From: Ruminococcus sp.
GTDB lineage: Bacteria; Bacillota_A; Clostridia; Oscillospirales; Ruminococcaceae
NCBI GenBank assembly: GCA_017480485.1
Contig: JAFVAN010000039.1
Span: forward strand, 24,764 to 88,763
Direction of reading: 5' to 3'
DNA length: 64,000 nt
Below are positions 33,160 through 40,622 of this stretch, piece after piece. The notes under the pieces were generated by a model that was not told the origin of the DNA, did no database searches, and worked only from the letters and a program-made list of their open reading frames with translations. Every line of letters begins with the position of its first letter. Position 1 is the stretch's first letter. A program made the position numbers and the translations under genes.

Positions 33160-33207
33160 TTTGTAAATAATTGAAATTTTGCTGTTTGTAAATAATTGAA
33201 ATTTTGC
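33160..33207. repeat. Tandem 23-bp direct repeats upstream of cysK
   Basis: Two identical 23-base copies (33160-33182 and 33185-33207), beginning TTTGTAAATAATTG on the plus strand, are separated by two bases. They lie directly upstream of the cysK -35 element, where an activator or repressor of sulfur metabolism could bind. A/T-rich sequence could also serve as an UP element. Confidence 0.7.
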
Positions 33208-33240
33208 AGAATGCTTGGCAATGGCCATTTGCTCACAGCA

Positions 33241-33277
33241 GAAAAGGCATCTCGCTTCATGGCGAGGTGCCTTTTCC
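33241..33277. terminator. Terminator after the EAL gene
   Basis: A stem AAAAGGCA.CTCGC with GCGAG.TGCCTTTT and a TTCATG loop is flanked by T on either strand. It separates the EAL gene from cysK. Confidence 0.8.
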
Positions 33278-33318
33278 AATGAGCCGTTTAGGCATAACAT
33301 TTATTTTTCTTAAAAATA

Positions 33319-35922
33319 TCAATCGTTGATAACGATATCCCTCTGGGTGCCGTCAACGGTGAGGGTGCCTGTACGGGTGCCGAGGTCGATGTAGTTGCTG
33401 GAAAGCATATGGCACTTGACGCCGCAGTGGTCGATGATGATTATACCGCTGCCCTCAAGGTCGCCGATGCCTGCCGCTGTGCGGCCCTCACATTCAAGAT
33501 TGATCTGGGACAGGTGCAGGTCGCAGTCCAGCTGGCCGTCATAGGTGCCGATGCACTTCAGATTGCTGCCGCGCATGATGGCGGAATAGCGTCCGCTGGT
33601 CATGGAGACCTTTCCGCGGCCGTTGGTGCCGACGCCGATGCCGCAAAGACTGGTGCCGCGCATATTTGCCGCAAAATTATAGTCCTTGACAAATATTTCC
33701 GTCTCGCCCTTGATGGAGCCGATGCCCGTGCCGTTGGTGGAGGATATCTCCCACCTGCACTCGCACTCGTTGAGCTCGATGTTGCTCTTGCCGTTGATGA
33801 TACCCATGGCGATGCAGGTGGTACCGGAGCCGTTGATTATGTACTTTCCGCCGTGGATCTGGATCTTGGTATCGCCGTCGTTCTTGCCGCCGCCGATGCC
33901 CACGGCGTACTCGCCGCTGGTCTCGATGGTCAGCATACCGTCCATATCTGTGATAATGTTGCCCGGGCTGTTATCAACGTCGGTGCCGATGGCAAAGCTG
34001 TTGGTCATCTCGGCGCGGATGCTGAGGGCGCCGTTGCCCACCAGCTTCAAGGTGGCGCTCGTAGGAACATGGATGCCCCTGCACATAAGCTCATTGGCGG
34101 CCTCGATATTGATCTCGGCAAAGCTGTTCTCTCCGAGGGAGATGATGGAACTGAAATGCTCAGAGGTAAGGTAAACGTTCCTCAGAGTTATCCTTGTGCT
34201 GACGCCGTCCTTGATGTTGACGGTCAGGTTAAGCATCTTGTCGCGCTCGCCCATAAGGGTAACATTGGATACCTCGATGAACACGGCGTTGTACCTGTTG
34301 CGGATAAGCTCGCAGAGGTCAACGACCTCGTTTTCCTTCGGGTGGTAGCTTCGGGTGATCTCGCTGGAGAATTCCAGATTTATTTTCGTGATCTCGTTCT
34401 TGATGTTTGAGGCGATCTCGTAGATCATGACGGGCTTGGGCTTGGAAACATAATAGCCCTGCAGCAGGTCGGAGCCCAGCTGTATCATGGTCTTCATTTC
34501 CTCATATGTCTCGACGCCCTCGGCAAGGGCGAGGTAGCCGTTCTCGTGCATGAACTCGATGAGGCCCTGAACAAGGCGCTGCATCTTCGGGTTCAGGTTT
34601 ATGTCCTCGATGAGAGAGCGGTCTATCTTTACCACATCGGGCTTGTACTTTACAAGGTTAGAGGTATTGGAATAGCCTGTGCCGTAGTCATCGATGGCCA
34701 GCTGCATATGGTTGCGGCCGAGCCTTTCGTGGACCACCTCCAGCATCTCGGGAGAGGGCTCGGACTGCTCTGTGAGCTCGATGACCACCTTTTCAAGCAG
34801 CTCGCCGAATTGCAGCTCAAGATCACGCCAGTCAGCGTCCGAGAGCATAAAGGCGGGGATGGAGTTTACAAAAAGCTTTCTCTTGTGCAGGGCCTCCTGA
34901 TGGCGGCTGACCGCCTCGAGGGTGTTGCGCATGGTTAGCTTTTCGATGTCGTAGAGTCTCTTTAGCTGGCGGGCATAGCCGATGACCTCTAAGGGCTTCA
35001 TAGAGATGGATGAATCGGTGCGCATCAGAGCCTCATAGGCAACTACATCACCCGAACGCACCTCAACGATGGGCTGGAAGTGATAGGTTATAAGGTTATT
35101 GTCTACCAGATGCAGGAACTTTCTGATGTTGGCATATTCGTTCTTCTGGCTTTCGTATTTTTCCATTGAATAGCGGCAGATGGAGCCTGTACCCATGCTG
35201 GTCGCCTGATAGAGAGTATATTCAGCGGTGTGCATCCTCTGGGAGGGGCTGTCTGAAACTGCGCCGCAGCCTGCGGAAAAGGTAAGCGAATAGCGGTTGT
35301 CGGGGTCCTTTTCGGGGTCGCGCTCGTTGGAGCAGGCTTCAACAACGTCCTGCAGCTGGCGCAGATATTCCTCCTCGTCGCCCTCAAAGCCCGGGATATA
35401 AAGCCAGAAGCGTGTGCGGGCCTGAGAGGAGATTATAGTCTCCGACGGGGTGTTTGCCACAAGGGCAGAAAGCGCAGCATAGACCTGAGCTCCCGTAAGA
35501 GTCATGCGGTCCCGCTCCTCAAGATGGATAAGTGCAAAGAGCGAGGGCCTCTTGGCGTTCTCTATCATCGAGGCCACCAGCCTTGACTGGCTGAATACAG
35601 GAAGGATGAACTCCTCATCGCCCTGATTGTCAAGATGATGCACTCTTACAAAGCCTGCATAAAGACTATCCGTTTCCACCACAGGCTTCACAGTTATGCG
35701 CGAGCCCTCAGAGCGGTACTCGGCCAGCTGAGAGATAACAAGAGCCAGCTCCTCATAACCCGGGCGGCGCTGCATATTAAGGATCTTTACCGCATTGTCG
35801 TCAACATCTGCGGTGCGGGAATCATGGTCAACAAGAAAAAGGCCCATATCGGGATTTATCTCCGTCAGAGCCTGCCAACCCTCGCCGAATATCCTGTTCC
35901 ACTGTGATGAACCTATGGCCAT
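33319..35922 (-). CDS. EAL-domain c-di-GMP phosphodiesterase with beta-helix-like C-terminus
   Basis: The 867-residue protein has an N-terminal region with a degenerate GGDEF-like domain (about 120-250). An EAL domain follows (about 265-500) with intact motifs: YEALMR near 297, DDYGTGYSN near 411, KIDRS near 432 and EGVET near 468, so it should hydrolyse c-di-GMP. Residues 500-867 form many short Gly/Asn/Ser-rich strands in register (for example IGGGKNDGD and GIGVGTNGRG), as in right-handed beta-helices. No signal or membrane segment is seen, so the helix would be cytoplasmic. The ATG at 35922 is preferred to an upstream TTG. Confidence 0.9.
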   Translation of the reverse strand: MAIGSSQWNRIFGEGWQALTEINPDMGLFLVDHDSRTADVDDNAVKILNMQRRPGYEELALVISQLAEYRSEGSRITVKPVVETDSLYAGFVRVHHLDNQGDEEFILPVFSQSRLVASMIENAKRPSLFALIHLEERDRMTLTGAQVYAALSALVANTPSETIISSQARTRFWLYIPGFEGDEEEYLRQLQDVVEACSNERDPEKDPDNRYSLTFSAGCGAVSDSPSQRMHTAEYTLYQATSMGTGSICRYSMEKYESQKNEYANIRKFLHLVDNNLITYHFQPIVEVRSGDVVAYEALMRTDSSISMKPLEVIGYARQLKRLYDIEKLTMRNTLEAVSRHQEALHKRKLFVNSIPAFMLSDADWRDLELQFGELLEKVVIELTEQSEPSPEMLEVVHERLGRNHMQLAIDDYGTGYSNTSNLVKYKPDVVKIDRSLIEDINLNPKMQRLVQGLIEFMHENGYLALAEGVETYEEMKTMIQLGSDLLQGYYVSKPKPVMIYEIASNIKNEITKINLEFSSEITRSYHPKENEVVDLCELIRNRYNAVFIEVSNVTLMGERDKMLNLTVNIKDGVSTRITLRNVYLTSEHFSSIISLGENSFAEINIEAANELMCRGIHVPTSATLKLVGNGALSIRAEMTNSFAIGTDVDNSPGNIITDMDGMLTIETSGEYAVGIGGGKNDGDTKIQIHGGKYIINGSGTTCIAMGIINGKSNIELNECECRWEISSTNGTGIGSIKGETEIFVKDYNFAANMRGTSLCGIGVGTNGRGKVSMTSGRYSAIMRGSNLKCIGTYDGQLDCDLHLSQINLECEGRTAAGIGDLEGSGIIIIDHCGVKCHMLSSNYIDLGTRTGTLTVDGTQRDIVIND

Positions 35923-36004
35923 AAGAAACAACTCTTTTCCGCTTAATGGCGCTTTTCTTGCGCACGGGCATACTTAGCCCGTACACAGATATACTTATAT
36001 ACTT

Positions 36005-36033
36005 ATTCTATACCATTTTGACCAAATTGTCAA
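36005..36033 (-). promoter_or_regulatory. Sigma-A promoter of the EAL gene
   Basis: On the minus strand TTGACA and TAGAAT are 17 bases apart. The leader of about 75 bases contains an ACGGGC/GCCCGT hairpin (35964-35982). The rest of the gap between 36034 and 36201 shows nothing recognisable. Confidence 0.75.
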
Positions 36034-36201
36034 GCGTAAATGTAAAAATTTGTGCACAACGTACAAAAACGCAGCTTGCCATTTTATTGAACCCACAAGA
36101 GACGATCATCAAATGTTAGATGAAATGAAAAACTGTCCCGCTCCCTTTCTGCGTTTTGAGATTGAAAAATAATTTGAAACAACATAAATATACTTTTATG
36201 A

Positions 36202-36230
36202 TTGACATTTCCTCGGCGGAATGATATAAT
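36202..36230 (+). promoter_or_regulatory. Sigma-A promoter of the acyltransferase-glmM pair
   Basis: TTGACA and TATAAT are 17 bases apart, a perfect match. A TGCCGC/GCGGCA hairpin follows in the leader at about 36239-36257. Confidence 0.88.
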
Positions 36231-36283
36231 ATTATAGTGCCGCATTATGCGCGGCAGCAAGAAAAACCGAAAAGAGGAATATA

Positions 36284-36946
36284 ATGTACACGATATCGGA
36301 GCTTTACGATCTGAGCCACACAGCAGCGGCGGACTTTCTTCGGGGATATACCTATCCCTGGGAGGCCCTTGCGGGGATAAAGCAGTTTATCATCACCCTT
36401 GGCGAGAGCCTTAGCAAGGACGAGTACACCGAGGTCAGCCCTCAGGTCTGGGTACACAACACCGCAAAGGTTGCGCCCACGGCCTTTCTCGGGGCACCCT
36501 GCATCATCGGGGCGAACACCGAGGTCCGGCACTGCGCCTTTATAAGAGGCTCTGCACTGGTTGGACAAAACTGCGTTGTAGGCAACAGCGCGGAGCTGAA
36601 AAACGTTATACTTTTTGACAACGTTCAGACACCCCACTACAATTACGTGGGAGACAGCATACTGGGCTACCGCTCGCACATGGGGGCGGGCTCCATAACC
36701 TCCAACGTAAAGAGCGACAAGACACTTGTCTGCATCCGCGACGGCGGCGAGCTCATTGAGACTGGCCTCAAAAAGATGGGCGCCATGCTTGGCGACTATG
36801 TTGAGGTCGGCTGCAACAGCGTAATGAACCCCGGCACGATAATCGGCAGGAACACGAACATCTATCCCCTTTCGCGGGTACGCGGCGTTGTTCCCGCAAA
36901 CAGCATCTTCAAGTCGCAGGACGACATTGTTCCCAAGCACGAATGA
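36284..36946 (+). CDS. GlmU-like left-handed beta-helix acyltransferase
   Basis: The 220-residue protein consists of a short helical N-terminus (about 1-45) and hexapeptide repeats (VHNTAKVAPTAFLGAPCIIG, then further turns to about residue 200). It resembles the acetyltransferase half of GlmU and stand-alone clostridial homologs annotated as UDP-GlcNAc pyrophosphorylase, without the nucleotidyltransferase domain. AAGAGGAA precedes the ATG. Next to glmM, it plausibly acetylates glucosamine-1-phosphate or acts on a related sugar nucleotide. A separate uridylyltransferase would then be needed. Confidence 0.82.
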   Translation: MYTISELYDLSHTAAADFLRGYTYPWEALAGIKQFIITLGESLSKDEYTEVSPQVWVHNTAKVAPTAFLGAPCIIGANTEVRHCAFIRGSALVGQNCVVGNSAELKNVILFDNVQTPHYNYVGDSILGYRSHMGAGSITSNVKSDKTLVCIRDGGELIETGLKKMGAMLGDYVEVGCNSVMNPGTIIGRNTNIYPLSRVRGVVPANSIFKSQDDIVPKHE

Positions 36947-36967
36947 ACTTGAAAGGAAATGAAAGAA

Positions 36968-38353
36968 ATGGGTAAATATTTCGGCACAGACGGTTTTCGC
37001 GGAGAGGCAGGCGTGAATCTGACCGCAGACCACGCATACAAGATAGGCCGCTTCCTTGGCTGGTACTACAACGAACAGAAGCGCCGCTCGGGCAGCGACG
37101 AGAGCGCCCGCATAATAATCGGAAAGGACACAAGGCGCTCCAGCTATATGTTCGAGTATTCCCTTTGCAGCGGGCTTACGGCCTCAGGTGCGGACGCATA
37201 TCTGCTCCACGTTACCACCACCCCTTCGGTGGCATACATTGCAAGGGTGGATGAATTTGACTGCGGCATCATGATCTCCGCCAGTCACAACCCCTTCTAC
37301 GACAACGGCATAAAGCTTATAAACAGCAGCGGCGAGAAGATGGACGAAAGCACCATCGAGCTGGTCGAGGCCTACATTGACGGCAGGCTGGAGGTCTTTG
37401 GCGAGAGCTACGCCGAGCTGCCCTTTGCCACAGGCGACAAGATCGGCCGCACCGTGGACTATGTTTCCGGAAGAAACCGCTATATCGGATATCTTATCTC
37501 TCTGGGTATGTACTCATTCAGGGGCGTGAAGGTGGCGCTGGACTGCGCCAACGGCAGCTCATGGAACATTGCCAAGGCGGTATTTGACGCCCTTGGGGCC
37601 CAGACATATGTTATCAACGCCGACCCCAACGGCCTTAACATCAACATGAATGCGGGCTCGACCCACATCGAGGGGCTCTGCAAATATGTTGTGGAGAACG
37701 GCATGGACGTGGGCTTTGCCTATGATGGTGACGCCGACAGGTGTCTCTGTGTTGACGAAAAGGGCAACGTTATCTCCGGCGATCACATTCTTTACATCTA
37801 CGGCAAGTACATGAAGGAGCGCGGAAAGCTGCTCACTAACACGGTAGTTACAACGGTTATGAGCAATTTTGGTCTTTACAAGGCCTTTGACGAGATTGGC
37901 ATCGACTACGCAAAGACCGCCGTGGGAGACAAATACGTTTATGAATACATGGTCAAGAACGGCTGCCGCATAGGCGGCGAGCAGAGCGGCCACATCATCT
38001 TCTCCAAGTACGCATCTACGGGCGACGGAATACTGACCAGCCTTAAAATGATGGAGGTAATGATGGCCCGCAAGAAGCCCCTTTCGGAGCTGGCGGCGCC
38101 CTTGAAGATCTTCCCGCAGGTGCTGGTGAACGTCAAGGTCAAGGACAAGGCCGCAGCACAGAACGATGCTGACGTAGTGGCTGCCGTCAAGGCCGCCGAA
38201 GCCGCCATTGGAGACAGCGGAAGGATACTGGTCCGGGAGTCCGGCACAGAGCCCCTTATCCGAGTAATGGCCGAGGCCCCCACCGAGGAGCTGTGCCGCG
38301 AGCACGTTGACGCCATCGTGGATGTGATCAAGGCCAAGGGTCACGCTGTATAA
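36968..38353 (+). CDS. glmM: Phosphoglucosamine mutase
   Basis: GlmM interconverts glucosamine-6- and 1-phosphate on the way to UDP-GlcNAc and peptidoglycan. The 461-residue enzyme starts MGKYFGTDGFRGEAG, has the phosphoserine loop ISASHNPFYDNGIK near residue 100, the metal-binding DGDADRCLC near residue 255, GGEQSGHIIF near residue 340, and the C-terminal RESGTEPLIRVM phosphate loop. The ATG at 36968 is best spaced from GAAAGG; another ATG lies three codons earlier. It forms a pair with the preceding acyltransferase. Confidence 0.95.
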   Translation: MGKYFGTDGFRGEAGVNLTADHAYKIGRFLGWYYNEQKRRSGSDESARIIIGKDTRRSSYMFEYSLCSGLTASGADAYLLHVTTTPSVAYIARVDEFDCGIMISASHNPFYDNGIKLINSSGEKMDESTIELVEAYIDGRLEVFGESYAELPFATGDKIGRTVDYVSGRNRYIGYLISLGMYSFRGVKVALDCANGSSWNIAKAVFDALGAQTYVINADPNGLNINMNAGSTHIEGLCKYVVENGMDVGFAYDGDADRCLCVDEKGNVISGDHILYIYGKYMKERGKLLTNTVVTTVMSNFGLYKAFDEIGIDYAKTAVGDKYVYEYMVKNGCRIGGEQSGHIIFSKYASTGDGILTSLKMMEVMMARKKPLSELAAPLKIFPQVLVNVKVKDKAAAQNDADVVAAVKAAEAAIGDSGRILVRESGTEPLIRVMAEAPTEELCREHVDAIVDVIKAKGHAV

Positions 38354-38364
38354 GAGTAGCATAG

Positions 38365-38395
38365 AGCGCCGCGGCAGAAGTGTCGGGGCGCTTTT
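38365..38395 (+). terminator. Terminator after glmM
   Basis: AGCGCC (38365-38370) pairs with GGCGCT (38387-38392) and is followed by a short T run. The stem is modest. Confidence 0.5.
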
Positions 38396-38507
38396 GGCAA
38401 TTTATACAATATCTCGCACAAAACTTTGTGAAATATTCCTCTGCTGTTTTCGGTCCGCTGCGGCTCTTATTTATGAGAGCGAAAGAGCTCCAGAAAGGAG
38501 GTCGCAA

Positions 38508-38654
38508 ATGACTGAAAATGTAAGCATCGACCTGCTGATAGAGCAGGCGATCAAAGAGATGCAGAAGGAAAACGCACTGACCGAGGCAGAGCTTGAATAC
38601 TGGCGCGGCGTGCTGAGGGAAAAATTTGAGAACGGAGGCAAGAGCCGTGACTGA
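38508..38654 (+). CDS. Small protein overlapping the third ECF-fusion gene
   Basis: The 48-residue protein starts at MTENVSIDLLIEQAIKEM, with AAAGGAGG correctly spaced, and overlaps the next gene by eight bases. It is mainly helical and charged. It resembles the small protein at 31762 (V-S-I-D-x-L-I, then LTE), which precedes another ECF fusion. I infer a conserved partner of the fused sigma factors, perhaps binding the sigma domain or coupling its translation. No known family is recognised. Confidence 0.72.
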   Translation: MTENVSIDLLIEQAIKEMQKENALTEAELEYWRGVLREKFENGGKSRD

Positions 38655-40428
38655 AAACGAACTGATACAAAACGTCACTGCCATGCAGCAGGGGGACAGG
38701 AACGCATTTACGGCGCTTTATTACGAATACTATCAGGCACTGTACTTTTATCTTTTTAAGCTGACAAAGGACAAGCCCACCGCCGAGGACATGACTCAGG
38801 AGAGCTTTATCACCTCTATGGAGAAGATAGGCGACCTAAAGAACCCAGCCGCCTACAAGAGCTGGCTGTTCTCCATCGCCTCGAACTGCGCCAGGAAGCA
38901 CTTTCGGGAGCAGAACCGCTTCTCGGACTTTGACACAGACGAGGAGCTGGAGGCGGCCTTTGAGCAGGCCGAGGACTACTCTCAGGGGATGCTGGTGCCT
39001 TCGGATTACCTTGAAAACAAAGAGGTAAAGCAGCGGGTGAAGCAGGCCATCGACTCCCTGCCGGATATGCAGCGCTCGGCCATAATACTGTTCTATTACG
39101 AGAATATGCGCATCAAGGAGATAGCGCAGGCGCTTGGCATAAACGAGAACGCCGTCAATCACAGGCTGGCTGAGGGCCGCCGCGCCATCGCAAAGCAGCT
39201 CAGCGACATCCGCTCCGACAACTTCGTATTCATCCCGCTGCCTCTCATGCTCACGAGCATCGGCAAGGAGCTGGGGCTCGCGGGCGGCTTAGGGGCCATC
39301 GGTGCCGCAGAAGCAGGCACAACCACCGCCGCAGGATCAGCAGGGACAGCAGTCGGAACTGCCGGAGTAGCATCGGGCACCACCGCAGCAGGCACAGCCT
39401 CCGCAGCCGCCGTGACCGCAGGAAAGTTCACCCTCGGAATGAAGATCGCCGCTGCCGCAGCGGCGGTTGTTGTGGCAGGCAGCACCGCCGCAGGTATCGC
39501 GATGATGAATAAGGGTGATGATAAGGAGGACGAGGACAGCAGTCAAGCAATAGTCGCTCTGCCCGCCGAAGTGCCTGATTTACCATATGAGATCGACGAG
39601 CCGTCAGGCGAGGAAATAATAATTGATGAGCCTGAAAGTGTTCCTGAAGATGACGAGGTGGATTCTGAAAAACACTTGTTTTACAGAGACCTTTTCAATA
39701 CTTTTGCAACCAGCTCAGATCTATATTACGACACCCCGGAGGATGCTTTCAAAACGATCTGCAACAGTTTTGGAATGAATCCGTCCACGAGCCCATATCC
39801 AGGATTCAGAATGTTTAAAGATTGCAACGACGGTACAAATGATGTTTTCGGCTCTGTGTACTATAGAACAGATGATATTTATATTTTTAAAAATTACCTA
39901 ATGCTTAATGGATGTATAAGAATTGATTACAGAGCAAATTATGATGATCACAATGCCGAGGAGCTGAACGCAATCAAGAGTTATGAAGAACTCAGTGTTA
40001 TTGATAGAAGTCATATCAAAATTTATAACTTTTCCTTCTTTACCGGTTATTTATTTGGTTCTTCTCCTGATTTTTCTTACATAGAAAGCACAGGCGAAAG
40101 AGTATATACCAACTATGATTTAATGGATAATTTTGGGTCTATAATATCAGGTCAAAACACTGAGGCGGTAACTGATTTATTACAAAACGGAGAGAACTAT
40201 TACGAAATCGAAGATACAGACAAAGAAGACAACATATGGAGGCTGAACAGCGAAGTGGTCGCGGAAGTATCAGAAACCAATCCAGAATGGATAGATATAA
40301 GTGAAAATGAAATGATTGCGCCTGTTCGTGATCAAAAAGGAACACCCTTTGAACTCAGAATAAGCTGCCCACAGCTTATGAAAAAGGACAGTGACGACCT
40401 GTATTGGGACTCTCCTCCCCTCGATTAA
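38647..40428 (+). CDS. ECF sigma factor fused to membrane anchor and extracytoplasmic domain
   Basis: The 593-residue protein starts with GTG (GGAGG 8 bases upstream). Residues 15-90 are sigma region 2 (PTAEDMTQESFITSMEKI) and about 137-185 region 4 (LPDMQRSAIILFYYENMRIKEIA plus the recognition helix). A long Ala/Gly/Thr-rich linker (about 208-260) leads to a membrane helix (about 263-287), an acidic stalk and an outside domain of about 270 residues with many Tyr, Asp and Asn. The outside part is encoded by distinctly A/T-rich DNA, unlike the sigma part, suggesting a different origin. The outside domain is not recognised. Confidence 0.88.
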   Translation: MTENELIQNVTAMQQGDRNAFTALYYEYYQALYFYLFKLTKDKPTAEDMTQESFITSMEKIGDLKNPAAYKSWLFSIASNCARKHFREQNRFSDFDTDEELEAAFEQAEDYSQGMLVPSDYLENKEVKQRVKQAIDSLPDMQRSAIILFYYENMRIKEIAQALGINENAVNHRLAEGRRAIAKQLSDIRSDNFVFIPLPLMLTSIGKELGLAGGLGAIGAAEAGTTTAAGSAGTAVGTAGVASGTTAAGTASAAAVTAGKFTLGMKIAAAAAAVVVAGSTAAGIAMMNKGDDKEDEDSSQAIVALPAEVPDLPYEIDEPSGEEIIIDEPESVPEDDEVDSEKHLFYRDLFNTFATSSDLYYDTPEDAFKTICNSFGMNPSTSPYPGFRMFKDCNDGTNDVFGSVYYRTDDIYIFKNYLMLNGCIRIDYRANYDDHNAEELNAIKSYEELSVIDRSHIKIYNFSFFTGYLFGSSPDFSYIESTGERVYTNYDLMDNFGSIISGQNTEAVTDLLQNGENYYEIEDTDKEDNIWRLNSEVVAEVSETNPEWIDISENEMIAPVRDQKGTPFELRISCPQLMKKDSDDLYWDSPPLD

Positions 40429-40437
40429 ACACACTTT

Positions 40438-40467
40438 GACCGCGCTCGGCTTCGGGCGCGGTCTTTC
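40438..40467 (+). terminator. Terminator after the third ECF-fusion gene
   Basis: GACCGCGC (40438-40445) pairs with GCGCGGTC (40456-40463), followed by TTTCTG. Confidence 0.82.
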
Positions 40468-40528
40468 TGTAAATTCAGTTACGATAATTTACATTTCGGT
40501 GTTATGTTTTACAAATTTGCGCAAATGA

Positions 40529-40557
40529 TTGACCTGTGGGGGATTTCGTGATATAAT
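40529..40557 (+). promoter_or_regulatory. Sigma-A promoter of the pseudokinase gene
   Basis: TTGACC and TATAAT are 17 bases apart, about 65 bases before the ATG. Confidence 0.82.
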
Positions 40558-40622
40558 TAGCCTGACGGAGAATGTACGGTTTTTGTGTGCCGTGCTCGAT
40601 CGTCAAAGAAGGAGATGAAACG

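Noticed and set aside
36034..36201. Possible small RNA or gene in the gap between the EAL and acyltransferase promoters
   Set aside because: A/T-rich with no convincing hairpin, promoter pair or coding frame.
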